From UMGS1783 sp900555065 (GTDB lineage Bacteria > Bacillota > Clostridia > Oscillospirales > UMGS1783), in assembly GCA_937991645.1 (NCBI GenBank), contig CALKPL010000025.1:62001-126000 (forward strand): a stretch of DNA of 64,000 nt, written 5' to 3'. Of the stretch, positions 43,609 to 51,860 are shown piece after piece; within the stretch, counting starts at the first letter, position 1, and each line of letters opens with the position of its first letter. The position numbers were made by a program, and so were the translations under genes. Under the pieces are notes generated by a model that had not been told where the DNA came from, did no database searches, and saw only the letters and a program-made list of their open reading frames with translations.

Positions 43609-44230
43609 GAAAAAGAATAAATCGCTGGCGAAAGTCGGTCGGGTCATTCGAGACGGTTTAATTACGCAGAACCCGGTATTGATCCAGCTGCTGGGCATGT
43701 GTTCCGTGCTCGCCATTTCAACTTCTGTGCAGAACGGTCTCGGCATGGGCCTTGCGGTGACATTTGTCCTGACCGGCTCCAATATAGTCATATCCCTGAT
43801 CCGCGCAGCGATTCCGAACAAGATCAGAATCGCATCCTTCGTGGTGGTTATTTCCGGTTTTGTCACCGCGATCGACTTGATCATCAAGGCATATCTTCCT
43901 TCGCTGTCAAAGTCTCTGGGCATTTTTATCCCGTTGATCGTTGTCAACTGCATCATCCTTGCCCGGGCCGAAAGCTTTGCCTCGAAGAACAATCCGCTTT
44001 TGTCCGCGCTTGACGGGATCTCCATGGGCCTTGGTTATACGGTTGTAATCGTGATCATGTCCGCCATCCGCGAAATCCTTGGTTTTGGAACGATTCTCGG
44101 CTTCGACATCACGCAGTACATACCCTTCGAGCCGGCGCTGATGCTCATCCTTCCGCCGGGCGGGTTCCTGGTACTCGGGTTGCTGATCGCCCTTGTGCAG
44201 AAAATAACGCAGAAGGGGGATGCCAAGTAA
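43601..44230 (+). CDS. rnfE: Rnf complex subunit RnfE
   Basis: An integral membrane subunit of about 209 residues, homologous to RnfA and NqrD, with six hydrophobic segments. Family features are GLITQNPVLIQLLGMCSVLA at the start, and the conserved cysteine-containing segment near LIVVNCIILARAESFASKNNP. The start overlaps the rnfG stop by eight bases, and the stop overlaps the rnfA start by one base, so translation is probably coupled along the operon. Confidence 0.95.
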   Translation: MDEKKNKSLAKVGRVIRDGLITQNPVLIQLLGMCSVLAISTSVQNGLGMGLAVTFVLTGSNIVISLIRAAIPNKIRIASFVVVISGFVTAIDLIIKAYLPSLSKSLGIFIPLIVVNCIILARAESFASKNNPLLSALDGISMGLGYTVVIVIMSAIREILGFGTILGFDITQYIPFEPALMLILPPGGFLVLGLLIALVQKITQKGDAK

Positions 44231-44814
44231 TGCTGCAGACATATCTATCCGTAGCCATCTATACAATTTTTATAGAAAACTATGTCTTGGTACAATTTTT
44301 GGGAATCTGTCCGTTTATGGGCGTTTCCAAAAAGACGGAGACCGCGGTTGGGATGAGCATGGCGGTTATTTTCACCATGACGCTTTCTTCTGCGGCGACA
44401 TGGGCGGCGAACAAGTTTATCCTGATCCCTTATGAGCTCGAATACCTGCAGACGATCACCTTTATTCTCATCATTGCCACGCTGGTTCAGTTTATTGAGC
44501 TGTTCCTGAAAAAATCCATGCCCGCCCTGTATAAGGCGCTGGGAATCTATCTGCCGCTGATTACAACCAACTGCGCAGTGCTTGGCTCTGCGATTCTTGG
44601 GATTCAGCGCCAGTATGATTTCCTGCTCGCAACTTTTTACGGGTTTACGGCAGGGCTTTCATTCATGTTTGCAATCGTCCTGTTCTCCGGTATTCGTGAA
44701 CGGATTGAACTGTGCAATATTCCCAAACCCTTCCGGGGCTTTCCGATCGCACTGATCGCAGCATCGCTGCTGTCCATTGCATTTACGGGCTTTTCCGGTC
44801 TTAAAATCTTTTAA
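44230..44814 (+). CDS. rnfA: Rnf complex subunit RnfA
   Basis: An integral membrane subunit of 194 residues with six hydrophobic segments, pairing with RnfE around an iron-sulfur cluster in the membrane. Features are IFIENYVLVQFLGICPFMGVSK near the start (two short halves around the Cys) and LPLITTNCAVLGSAI, each supplying a conserved cysteine. It shares one base with the rnfE stop codon. Confidence 0.96.
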   Translation: MLQTYLSVAIYTIFIENYVLVQFLGICPFMGVSKKTETAVGMSMAVIFTMTLSSAATWAANKFILIPYELEYLQTITFILIIATLVQFIELFLKKSMPALYKALGIYLPLITTNCAVLGSAILGIQRQYDFLLATFYGFTAGLSFMFAIVLFSGIRERIELCNIPKPFRGFPIALIAASLLSIAFTGFSGLKIF

Positions 44815-44832
44815 TGAAGGGGAGTAAAACAA

Positions 44833-45684
44833 ATGAGTGAAACAGTTGTATTGGTTTTACGAGCTTTCATTCCGCTTGGAATCATGGGACTTGTGTTCGG
44901 CGGCTTGCTGGGCTTTGCCGGTAAGATTTTTGCCGTAGAGCAGGATCCCCGGATTGCGGAGGTTATGAACGTGTTGCCTGGCGCCAATTGCGGCGCCTGC
45001 GGGTATGCCGGCTGTTCCGCGTTTGCCGAAGCGGTTGTCGCGGGGACGGCTCCTCCGAACGGCTGCGCCGTGTCGAATGACGCGACCGCGCAGACAATTG
45101 CAGAAATTGTCGGCGTGGAAGCGGGCAGCGTCAATAAAATGCGCGCGCAGGTCATGTGTTCCGGAACGGCGGACAAAGCGCGCAAGAAATTCAACTATTA
45201 CGGAATTATGGACTGCGTTTCCGTCACAAAAATTGGCGGCGGAGATAAGGAGTGTCCCTATGGCTGCGTCGGATACGGCACATGCGTCAAAGTATGTCCC
45301 TTTAACGCTATCCGGATTGAGGACAATGTCGCCGTGGTGGACTATGAAAAATGCGTCGGCTGCGGCCTTTGTGAAAAGGCCTGCCCGAAGCACATCATAC
45401 GCCTGGTTCCGTATGCAAGCGAATACTGGGTCGGCTGCGTGTCCAAGGACAAAGGCCCCATGGTTCGCTCCTATTGTTCAATCGGATGCATCGGCTGCGG
45501 AATCTGTGAGAAGAACTGTCCCACCGGCGCAATTAAAGTGGAAGACTCGATTGCAAAAATCGATTATGATCTGTGTATCCAGTGCGGTACCTGCTTTGAA
45601 AAGTGTCCGCGCAGCACAATTTTGTTCGGCGAGTTTGTCCCGGAGACACAGGCGATTTCAGCGAGTCCGCCTGCGGAGGACTGA
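44833..45684 (+). CDS. rnfB: Rnf complex subunit RnfB
   Basis: The subunit that accepts electrons from ferredoxin. The 283-residue protein has an N-terminal membrane helix (about 7-30), a [4Fe-4S] motif with Cys 53, 56 and 61 (NCGACGYAGC), and four ferredoxin-type cluster motifs (CVKVCP; CVGCGLCEKACP; CIGCGICEKNCP; CIQCGTCFEKCP). AAGGGGAG precedes the ATG. It is the last gene of the operon; a hairpin follows. Confidence 0.97.
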   Translation: MSETVVLVLRAFIPLGIMGLVFGGLLGFAGKIFAVEQDPRIAEVMNVLPGANCGACGYAGCSAFAEAVVAGTAPPNGCAVSNDATAQTIAEIVGVEAGSVNKMRAQVMCSGTADKARKKFNYYGIMDCVSVTKIGGGDKECPYGCVGYGTCVKVCPFNAIRIEDNVAVVDYEKCVGCGLCEKACPKHIIRLVPYASEYWVGCVSKDKGPMVRSYCSIGCIGCGICEKNCPTGAIKVEDSIAKIDYDLCIQCGTCFEKCPRSTILFGEFVPETQAISASPPAED

Positions 45685-45710
45685 GCGCGTAAAAACCCGT
45701 CAAAAAGTGA

Positions 45711-45741
45711 AAAGGGGAACGGCGTTTTGCCGTTCCCCTTT
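45711..45741. terminator. Hairpin between rnfB and the ferritin-like gene
   Basis: A perfect 13-bp stem (AAAGGGGAACGGC and its complement), 5-base loop GTTTT. It lies between convergent genes and may serve both; T runs are weak on both sides (TTTTT a few bases after the stem on the minus strand). Confidence 0.7.
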
Positions 45742-46255
45742 ATGCGTTGCCGCAGTACTGCCGGTGCAGTTCCTGAAAAATTTCCGCATGCCGCTTTTCG
45801 TCCTGAATAATCCGTCGTAAATTCTCCACGATGTTTCTGTCCAGTATCATGCCAGCCTGGTATTCATATTTGCGAATCGCCGCCTGTTCACTTTCAATCG
45901 CGTCGGTCAGAATAACGGGCAGATTGCGCGAGTAGACATTATATCCCGGGGTCCAGTATACCTTTCTTCGTCCGCGCTGTGTCCATAGCCGCGGGTTTTC
46001 GCCGAGCTGCATGGCGAATTGGTTGAAAATTTCCAAATGCCGTTGCTCTACAGTCTGTATTTCACGGAACACAGCGGCGACAGCCGGTTCCGAAGCCACA
46101 AGGCTGTTGTACATATACAGGCTGACAGACGACATTTCCGAGTTGCCGCCGCCGATATTGTCGAGCATGATGCGCGCATATTGCATATTTGGTCCTTCCG
46201 CGTGAACGGCAGGGTAGGGGATATGTAAATGGATATCGAGCTGTGTCTGCTGCAT
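45740..46255 (-). CDS. Ferritin-like/rubrerythrin-type diiron protein
   Basis: A 171-residue four-helix-bundle protein. Two pairs of helices carry metal-ligand patterns: Glu in GGGNSEMSSVSLYMYNSL, ExxH in TVEQRHLEIFNQF, Glu in TDAIESEQAAIRKYEYQ, and ExxH in IQDEKRHAEIFQEL. No rubredoxin domain is present. The exact function (iron storage, peroxide removal or spore coat-related) is not decided; similar proteins occur widely in Clostridia. AGGAAGG lies 8 bases before the chosen ATG; a GTG three codons earlier is less likely. Confidence 0.85.
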   Translation of the reverse strand: MQQTQLDIHLHIPYPAVHAEGPNMQYARIMLDNIGGGNSEMSSVSLYMYNSLVASEPAVAAVFREIQTVEQRHLEIFNQFAMQLGENPRLWTQRGRRKVYWTPGYNVYSRNLPVILTDAIESEQAAIRKYEYQAGMILDRNIVENLRRIIQDEKRHAEIFQELHRQYCGNA

Positions 46256-46522
46256 GAATCGCACCTTCCTTTACAATAATGGGACACGCTATAATATATG
46301 GAAGGAACAGCCGAATCAGAACCAGCAATCATAAATTATTGCTAGACGGAGCCAGACGCTTGCAAATACACGCTGAACTGACTGAAGCGGCAAAGGTTGG
46401 CATATCGTAAAAGTAAGATAAAAAGGCGGAGAGCCTGTACAATCTCTCCACTTTTTACGCAAATTATTCTGAATGATTCGGAATAAAACATATTTTTAGG
46501 TCATTCTCAGTGCTTTTATGGA
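46256..46522. other. Intergenic region between the ferritin-like gene and tRNA-Lys
   Basis: No gene is visible. It holds the upstream region of the ferritin-like gene and, near 46428-46454, a second hairpin (GGAGAG with CTCTCC) flanked by A and T runs, probably a backup terminator for the tRNA on the minus strand. Confidence 0.5.
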
Positions 46523-46568
46523 ATAAAAATAAAGGCCCCCTAGAGCCAAGCGGCTCTAGGGGGCCTTT
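46523..46568 (-). terminator. Terminator of tRNA-Lys
   Basis: A perfect 17-bp stem (46531-46547 with 46552-46568), loop AAGC, followed on the minus strand by ATTTTTATT. Very strong. Confidence 0.92.
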
Positions 46569-46571
46569 ATG

Positions 46572-46647
46572 TGGTGATCCATCGGCGACTCGAACGCCGG
46601 ACCCTTTGATTAAAAGTCAAATGCTCTACCGACTGAGCTAATGGATC
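46572..46647 (-). tRNA. tRNA-Lys (anticodon UUU)
   Basis: A 76-base cloverleaf with acceptor arms GATCCAT and ATGGATC, D arm AGCTCAGTCGGTAGAGC, anticodon loop CTTTTAA (anticodon UUU) on a TTTGA/TCAAA stem, T arm with GTTCGAGTC, and an encoded CCA end. It has a strong promoter and terminator and stands alone. Confidence 0.97.
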
Positions 46648-46662
46648 ATATGAAGCTATAAT

Positions 46663-46691
46663 AGTATAGCAATTCTTCACTTTTTTGTCAA
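46663..46691 (-). promoter_or_regulatory. Promoter of tRNA-Lys
   Basis: On the minus strand TTGACA (46686-46691), 17-base spacer, TATACT (46663-46668), 16 bases before the tRNA. Confidence 0.85.
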
Positions 46692-46734
46692 GGGATATTG
46701 TGTTTTTTTCTTGTCAGAAAGGGAACCGCCTTTA

Positions 46735-46763
46735 TTGAAATATACATGGAAAGATGATATAAT
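46735..46763 (+). promoter_or_regulatory. Promoter of pcrA
   Basis: TTGAAA (46735-46740), 17-base spacer, extended -10 TGATATAAT (TATAAT at 46758-46763). Confidence 0.75.
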
Positions 46764-46826
46764 ACAATGCAATGACAGCGCGATGGTAAAATTCCATTTA
46801 CCATCATGTCCCGAATGGAGTAAAAT

Positions 46827-49199
46827 ATGAGCGAAACACTCGAGAAAGAATTTAACAGACTGAAAAGAGCGATTCTTGAGAAGGAATATGCCCATTTAAA
46901 TGAGCAGCAGCGCAAAGCGGTATTTGCGCCGGACGGACCCTTGCTGATTTTGGCTGGCGCCGGCAGCGGGAAAACAACGGTCGTTGTCAACAGAATTGGA
47001 TATCTGATCCAGTACGGCAGTGCGTACCATTGCGACAACGCGCCGGAAAACCTGACGGAGGACACCATCGCCTGGCTGCGCGATTATCTGGACCACCCCG
47101 ATCCGTCCCGGAAAGAGTCCGTGCGCAGGCTGATATCGCATATGCCGGTGCCGTCCTTCCGTATTATGGCGATTACATTTACCAACAAAGCCGCCCAGGA
47201 ACTGAAAGACCGCCTGTACTCCAAATTAGGTGAAAGCGCGCTCGACGTCTGGGCCTCCACATTCCATAGCGCCTGTGTACGCATCCTACGCCAGGAAATA
47301 GAGCTCGCCGGGTATAGCCGGAACTTTGCAATTTATGATACGACCGATTCCCGAAGACTGGTAAAAGAATGCATTGCAGGGCTGGGCCTGGACCAGAAAG
47401 TATACAATCCGAAGGGTATCCTGCGTCTGATCAGCTCTTTCAAAAACAGCGGCGCAGGCCCTGAAGACTTGCAGAACGAATATCGGGACAATCCGAGAAT
47501 GAAAAATATAGCGTTGGTTTTCGCAGCGTATAATCGTGAGCTGAAACGCGCAAACGCTCTGGATTTTGACGATATTATCGGCGTAACGGTAAAGATACTG
47601 GAGGAAAATCCGCAGACAAGGAACTATTGGATGCACCGTTTTTCCCATATATTTGTTGACGAGTACCAGGATACGAACACACTGCAGTATAAGCTTGTAT
47701 CCCTGCTGCGGGAAAAGGCCGAAAACCTGTGCGTCGTAGGGGACGACGACCAGAGCATCTACCGTTTCCGTGGCGCAACGATCGAAAACATATTGCGTTT
47801 TGAAGAACAATACCCGGGTGCGACAGTCGTGAAGCTGGAGTGCAATTACCGTTCGACACAGACCATTTTGGACGCCGCCAATCATGTCATTCGGAACAAT
47901 GCCGGACGCAAGGATAAAACTCTCTGGACAGAAAACGGAAAAGGGGATCCAATCCTGCTTTTTCATGCCTATGACGAAAACCATGAGGCGGACTTTATCG
48001 CGAGTACAATACAGAAGATGCGAGAGGAATACGGTTGTAATTATAGCAGTTTTGCCGTACTGTACCGGACAAACGCTCAGAGCCGCGCCATAGAAGCCGC
48101 GATGCGCGTTTATCGCATACCGGCGAAAGTGATTGGCAACCTGGGGTTTTACGACCGTAAAGAGATTAAGGACGTGCTCTCCTATCTGTGCCTGCTGGTC
48201 AATGATCACGACAATCTGCGCCTGAAGCGCATCATCAACGAGCCGCGCAGAGGTATTGGAGACGTTACAGTCGCAGCCGTGGAGAAGCTGTCAAATGAAC
48301 TGAATATAGGTATGTTGGAGGTCTGCCGCCGTGCAGATGAATTCAGTGAACTTTCGCGTACGCGAGATAAATTGCGTGCCTTTGCCGCTGTGATTGACGA
48401 ACTGCGCGGGTTCGCAGCAGAAAACCCCATGCATATGCTTATCGACGCAGTGCTGGACAAAACGGGATATGATGCCGCGCTGAAACTGGAGGATGACAGT
48501 TATCAGGAGCGCCTGGAGAATATACAGGAGCTCAATACGGCCATCGTCCGCTATCTGGAAATGGAGGATGAACCTTCGCTGTTCGGATTTTTGGAACGTA
48601 TCTCGCTGGTTTCAGATGCGGATAACTATGAGCAGGAGTCAGACACAGTGTCGCTTATGACGCTGCACACCGCAAAGGGCCTGGAGTTCGACTATGTGTT
48701 CCTTCCCGGAATGGAAGAGGGCCTTTTTCCATCCAGTATGTCGGTAGACGAACCTGGCGGCTTGGAGGAGGAGCGCAGGCTTTGTTATGTCGGCATCACC
48801 CGGGCAAAAAAACGGTTGACGCTGCTGGATACGCGTATGCGCACAATTTTTGGTACGGCAATTCGGCCTGTGGTTTCCCGTTTCGTGGGCGAGATTCCGG
48901 AAGATCTGCTGGAAGAACGCGGAGCTCCGAAGCGTCAGGAGTCCTCCGGTGGCGTGCAGCCGTCCGGTGCTCCCATGTTCAGCCTGGATAAGGCCGCTAA
49001 AGAGATCAGCAATCGTGTTCAAACACCGCAGGGTGTGGTCTATACAGTGGGAGAGACAATATCCCACCGCGTATTTGGACAAGGGCGTATCCTGTCTGTA
49101 ACGCCGATGGGGAATGACTCACTGTTGGAAATACAATTTGGCGACGTTAAGAAAAAAATCATGGCCAATTTTGCAAATTTGAAAAAGATTCCCTCGTAA
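46827..49199 (+). CDS. pcrA: ATP-dependent DNA helicase PcrA/UvrD
   Basis: A superfamily 1A helicase (3'-5') for repair and rolling-circle replication, 790 residues. Motif Q/I region: LNEQQRKAV and AGAGSGKTT near residue 46; motif Ia TFTNKAAQELKDRL; motif II VDEYQDTN; motif III VVGDDDQSIYRFRGA; motif IV NYRSTQ; motifs V-VI with TLHTAKGLEFDYVF and RRLCYVGITRAKKRL. The C-terminus has the Tudor-like domain (VGETISHRVFGQGRIL) that in PcrA binds RNA polymerase. It is transcribed from its own promoter. Confidence 0.95.
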   Translation: MSETLEKEFNRLKRAILEKEYAHLNEQQRKAVFAPDGPLLILAGAGSGKTTVVVNRIGYLIQYGSAYHCDNAPENLTEDTIAWLRDYLDHPDPSRKESVRRLISHMPVPSFRIMAITFTNKAAQELKDRLYSKLGESALDVWASTFHSACVRILRQEIELAGYSRNFAIYDTTDSRRLVKECIAGLGLDQKVYNPKGILRLISSFKNSGAGPEDLQNEYRDNPRMKNIALVFAAYNRELKRANALDFDDIIGVTVKILEENPQTRNYWMHRFSHIFVDEYQDTNTLQYKLVSLLREKAENLCVVGDDDQSIYRFRGATIENILRFEEQYPGATVVKLECNYRSTQTILDAANHVIRNNAGRKDKTLWTENGKGDPILLFHAYDENHEADFIASTIQKMREEYGCNYSSFAVLYRTNAQSRAIEAAMRVYRIPAKVIGNLGFYDRKEIKDVLSYLCLLVNDHDNLRLKRIINEPRRGIGDVTVAAVEKLSNELNIGMLEVCRRADEFSELSRTRDKLRAFAAVIDELRGFAAENPMHMLIDAVLDKTGYDAALKLEDDSYQERLENIQELNTAIVRYLEMEDEPSLFGFLERISLVSDADNYEQESDTVSLMTLHTAKGLEFDYVFLPGMEEGLFPSSMSVDEPGGLEEERRLCYVGITRAKKRLTLLDTRMRTIFGTAIRPVVSRFVGEIPEDLLEERGAPKRQESSGGVQPSGAPMFSLDKAAKEISNRVQTPQGVVYTVGETISHRVFGQGRILSVTPMGNDSLLEIQFGDVKKKIMANFANLKKIPS

Positions 49200-49204
49200 A
49201 CGGC

Positions 49205-49233
49205 TTGCATTCATGCGTATTATGCTTTATAAT
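49205..49233 (+). promoter_or_regulatory. Promoter of tRNA-Leu
   Basis: TTGCAT (49205-49210), 17-base spacer, TATAAT (49228-49233), starting five bases after the pcrA stop. Confidence 0.75.
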
Positions 49234-49306
49234 AAAAAAGCGTTTAAAACGTCTCATTGCGTACGCTGCTACGGTTTGCGTCGCAAGGGACGGGAGCATA
49301 CGTAAT

Positions 49307-49394
49307 GCCGGTGTGATGGAATTGGCAGACGTGACGGACTCAAAATCCGTTGGGCTAATCACCCGTGTGGGTTCGAGTCCCACCACCGGCACCA
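49307..49394 (+). tRNA. tRNA-Leu (anticodon CAA)
   Basis: An 88-base class II tRNA with long variable arm. Acceptor arms GCCGGTG and CACCGGC, discriminator A, anticodon loop CTCAAAA (anticodon CAA, reading UUG) on an ACGGA/TCCGT stem, variable arm around TGGGCTAATCACCCG, T arm with GTTCGAGTC, encoded CCA. The 3' end is also the start of the structured repeat that follows. Confidence 0.96.
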
Positions 49395-49508
49395 CGTCGC
49401 CGCGGACGGCATATCGTTCGCGGCGACTTTTTTCGCAAAAGTCGCCTCTCACTCATTCTGTCGCGGCTCCTTTCCAAACCGCAACCGCTGGCGCTGGGTT
49501 AGGTTTGG
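49391..49508 (+). repeat. Structured repeat, copy 1, overlapping the 3' end of tRNA-Leu
   Basis: Begins with the last bases of the tRNA. Hairpin A (GTCGCCGCG 49396-49404 with CGCGGCGAC 49419-49427, then TTTTTT) is a good terminator for the tRNA. Hairpin B (GGCGACTTTT 49422-49431 with AAAAGTCGCC 49437-49446) uses the 3' arm of A, so A and B exclude each other. Hairpin C pairs CCAAACC (49474-49480) with GGTTTGG (49502-49508). No open reading frame here looks real. Confidence 0.8.
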
Positions 49509-49545
49509 TTTCCTAAATGCACACGGGTATCTTTTTGTCAATGCA

Positions 49546-49665
49546 ACCACGTCGCTGCGGACGGCATATCGTTCGCGGCGGCGTTTTTTTAGCAAACGCC
49601 ATCGCTCATTCACTCCGTCGCTCCTCCTCTCCAACTGCGACCCGCTGCGCTGGGCTTGCAGTTGG
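49546..49665 (+). repeat. Structured repeat, copy 2
   Basis: The first 35 bases match copy 1 at 34 positions, including the ACCA that ends the tRNA. Hairpin A: CGTCGCTGCG (49550-49559) with CGCGGCGGCG (49574-49583), then seven T. Hairpin B: GGCGTTT (49580-49586) with AAACGCC (49594-49600). Hairpin C: CCAACTGC (49631-49638) with GCAGTTGG (49658-49665). Sequence in the arms differs from copy 1 but pairing is kept. Confidence 0.8.
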
Positions 49666-49694
49666 TTTTCTTGTTACAACTCTAACATCCTTTT

Positions 49695-49770
49695 TGCAAC
49701 GTTTCTCCCCGCGGCGCCGACGTCGTCTACGGCGGCGTTTTTGCAATCATCAAAACGCGTTTACGTTGCA
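49695..49770 (+). repeat. Structured repeat, diverged third copy
   Basis: CGCCG (49715-49719) pairs with CGGCG (49730-49734), and GCGTTTT just after it can pair with AAAACGC (49752-49758), the same overlap of two hairpins as in copies 1 and 2. TGCAACG (49695-49701) and CGTTGCA (49764-49770) enclose the whole. Similarity to the other copies is weak, so this is tentative. Confidence 0.45.
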
Positions 49771-49806
49771 GCGATTTTTATGAAGCAAGGAAAGAAACCA
49801 ATAAGA

Positions 49807-49842
49807 AAGCCAAGGCGCGGTCATATGACCGCGCCTTGGCTT
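49807..49842. terminator. Long palindromic terminator at the end of the dehydrogenase gene
   Basis: A 36-base perfect palindrome centred on GGTCATATGACC. It is 13 bases after the stop of the minus-strand gene and is flanked by short T runs in both directions (TCTTATT on minus, CTTTTATAA on plus). Confidence 0.8.
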
Positions 49843-49854
49843 CTTTTATAATCT

Positions 49855-50880
49855 TTACAGATAATACTCCATCGGGTACGTCAGATACGAGTGGGGTTCC
49901 AGCTGGTCGCAGGTCACATAACCGGCTGGCGCAAGGAGAAGGGAAGGGATACGGTTCACAACCGTAGCACAGGTATGCTCAACCGTAGCCGGTTTTACCA
50001 CATGGAACTCAGTATTCGGTTCTCCGGTCAGCCACCAGTCGCACATATCGCCGTCGTCAGGCCCATAGACCTTGCCGATGGTCTCTTCTTCAATGGTAAT
50101 GCCCTGCATAGTTTCAATTGTTACTACAGCGGACATACCGATGCATTTGCCCGCTTCAATGGTCTGCCCCAGTGTAGAACTGTAGATATCCTTGTCAATG
50201 GTGTAAGGCACGTGTTTCTGTGAAATGGATTTAATGGTCAGTCCAAGTTTACTGCACAGTGCTTCGCTGGCGTTCCAAGCATAGGATGGTTCAAACTCAG
50301 CGGGGTGTGCAATTTTGGCTTCAAACTCTTCTTTGGTAAGATTACAACCATGCGCTTCAGCCAGCGCCAGGCCGTAATCTTCCACATTGTAGCTGTATGC
50401 GCCTTTAATCTTGGTCAGTTTGTGACAGCCGCTGGCGATCATCGCGACAATATTGATCCAGAAAATATCCTGCATACCCGACCCTGTAATGGTACAGTTG
50501 TTTTCTTTCGCCAGGGCATCCAGACGGTTGATCTGTGCGGCGGAAGTGGTCCAAGGATAGATCGCTTCCTCGCAGGTGGTAATCACATTGATGCCGCGGG
50601 ATACGCACTTTTCTACATGGTCATAAATATCGCCGATAAAACTGAACAGCGTCACAATGGCGACGTCCGCGTCACACCCGTCCAGAACCTGGTCCGCATC
50701 GTTGGAAATCAGAATCCCAGTCTTCACGCCGAGACCTGCAAAATCGCCGACGTCCATACCGACAATATCGGGATTCACATCGATCGCACCTACGATTTGC
50801 GCGCCATGTTCATAGAGATACCGCAGCGTGTACTTTGCCATCTTACCGCAACCATACTGCACAACTTTGATCTTATCCAT
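49855..50880 (-). CDS. 2,4-diaminopentanoate dehydrogenase-like NAD(P)-dependent enzyme
   Basis: A 341-residue enzyme with an N-terminal Rossmann fold (VVQYGCGKMAKYTLRYL, AIDVNPDIVGMDVGD) of the dihydrodipicolinate reductase type and a C-terminal domain like that of 2,4-diaminopentanoate dehydrogenase, which acts in ornithine breakdown in Clostridia. Other conserved stretches are NVITTCEEAIYPW and GSGMQDIFWINIVAMIA. The other ornithine genes are not here, so the substrate is uncertain; related enzymes act on other amino or keto acids. AAAGGAGG precedes the ATG. A MerR regulator gene lies just upstream and its promoter carries matching half-sites, pointing to regulation by that protein. Confidence 0.82.
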   Translation of the reverse strand: MDKIKVVQYGCGKMAKYTLRYLYEHGAQIVGAIDVNPDIVGMDVGDFAGLGVKTGILISNDADQVLDGCDADVAIVTLFSFIGDIYDHVEKCVSRGINVITTCEEAIYPWTTSAAQINRLDALAKENNCTITGSGMQDIFWINIVAMIASGCHKLTKIKGAYSYNVEDYGLALAEAHGCNLTKEEFEAKIAHPAEFEPSYAWNASEALCSKLGLTIKSISQKHVPYTIDKDIYSSTLGQTIEAGKCIGMSAVVTIETMQGITIEEETIGKVYGPDDGDMCDWWLTGEPNTEFHVVKPATVEHTCATVVNRIPSLLLAPAGYVTCDQLEPHSYLTYPMEYYL

Positions 50881-50937
50881 AAAACTACCTCCTTTGTTTT
50901 CCTGTCTTTATTTTTTACAGGAATTCTAATCAATTAT

Positions 50938-50968
50938 AGTTTATACTCTCAACCAACAGGAGAGTCAA
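50938..50968 (-). promoter_or_regulatory. Promoter with ACTCTC/GAGAGT dyad before the dehydrogenase gene
   Basis: On the minus strand TTGACT (50963-50968) is followed by either TATAAA (50940-50945, 17-base spacer) or TAAACT (50938-50943, 19-base spacer). A dyad of ACTCTC and GAGAGT with a 9-base gap (50945-50965) fills the space. Long spacers with a central dyad are the hallmark of MerR-activated promoters. Confidence 0.65.
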
Positions 50969-51002
50969 GTGATTAAAAAAAACATTTTTATAAAATACAC
51001 AA

Positions 51003-51848
51003 TTATTTAGGGAAATTCACAGGAATCTGAAGTTTCAGGAACATGCTCCGATGATCGCTGTTAAAAACGTTAAATGCTGTCATGACTTCACATATATAAT
51101 CGCCGGCAATGATATAATGATTTTGTTCGCAGTATTGTTTCAATTGTTTCGCATAGTCTATTTCATCGTCGTAGTTATCCAGATATGTACAGGCGTACAT
51201 GCCGCTTTCTATAATTTGCAGCGATTTATGTGCGTTATGCTCGTGACGTGTAGCGAAAATAAAAATTTGGTCTGCAATAAAACGATCATGTAAAAAATCG
51301 TCTTTTGTAATCGTAGTGCCGATGTTGTAGGAATGGATCTGTTGAAAGCGGTTCTTTTCAAGGGCCCAATGGAGTTCTAGAAGTGTTTTTTCAAAGCAGC
51401 GTATATCGCTGTTGTAAAAATTATCGGAGCATGGGATGCCCCAGATATAGCGTCGGTCAATATATTCCAGAGACATCGTTCCCGTAGCCGGAGATTTTCG
51501 GTAGCGCTCAATGGAAATGATCGCGCGTTCCACCGCGTCGTGTCTGGCGCGCAGCTGACGAATCTGTTCGTGGATCTGTTCATTTTTTTTCGACAGAATA
51601 TCTTCAATCAGCGTCAAGTCCTCTTTCTGGAAAACTTCTGCGATTTCCGAAAGGCTCATGCCCAGTTCCTTCATGTATGCAATCATATCCAGTCGTGCGT
51701 TTTGATAAATGTCATAATATCTGTATCCGCTGTCAGGGTCTGTATAGCGGGGTTTGAGCAGCCCCTTTTCATCATACAATCTCAGTGTTGAGATAGAGAC
51801 GCGATTGAGCTTTGCCATCTTTCCAATAGACAATAGATCTGTTTTCAT
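51003..51848 (-). CDS. MerR-family regulator with effector-binding domain
   Basis: A 281-residue regulator. The N-terminal winged helix-turn-helix reads IGKMAKLNRVSISTLRLYDEKGLL followed by YRYYDIYQNARL, the classic MerR domain in two short motifs. A coiled-coil helix (about 80-115) leads to a C-terminal domain of about 150 residues that fits the GyrI-like/BmrR multi-drug-binding fold. GGGAGGA precedes the ATG. Its own promoter and that of the downstream dehydrogenase share half-sites, so it probably controls both. The inducer is unknown, perhaps an amine or hydrophobic compound. Confidence 0.9.
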   Translation of the reverse strand: MKTDLLSIGKMAKLNRVSISTLRLYDEKGLLKPRYTDPDSGYRYYDIYQNARLDMIAYMKELGMSLSEIAEVFQKEDLTLIEDILSKKNEQIHEQIRQLRARHDAVERAIISIERYRKSPATGTMSLEYIDRRYIWGIPCSDNFYNSDIRCFEKTLLELHWALEKNRFQQIHSYNIGTTITKDDFLHDRFIADQIFIFATRHEHNAHKSLQIIESGMYACTYLDNYDDEIDYAKQLKQYCEQNHYIIAGDYICEVMTAFNVFNSDHRSMFLKLQIPVNFPK

Positions 51849-51860
51849 TCTGTCCTCCCA

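Noticed and set aside
46428..46454. Hairpin upstream of the ferritin-like gene as a riboswitch
   Set aside because: Only one short stem with A and T runs; it fits better as a second terminator behind tRNA-Lys.
49307..49770. tRNA-Leu as an integration site of a mobile element
   Set aside because: The tRNA end is repeated 155 bases downstream, but only about 35 bases match and no integrase or cargo lies between or nearby. Kept only as a hint in the repeat finding.
49395..49850. Small open frames downstream of tRNA-Leu (60-90 codons on both strands)
   Set aside because: No ribosome sites, no family motifs, and the sequence is explained by the structured repeats and terminator hairpins.
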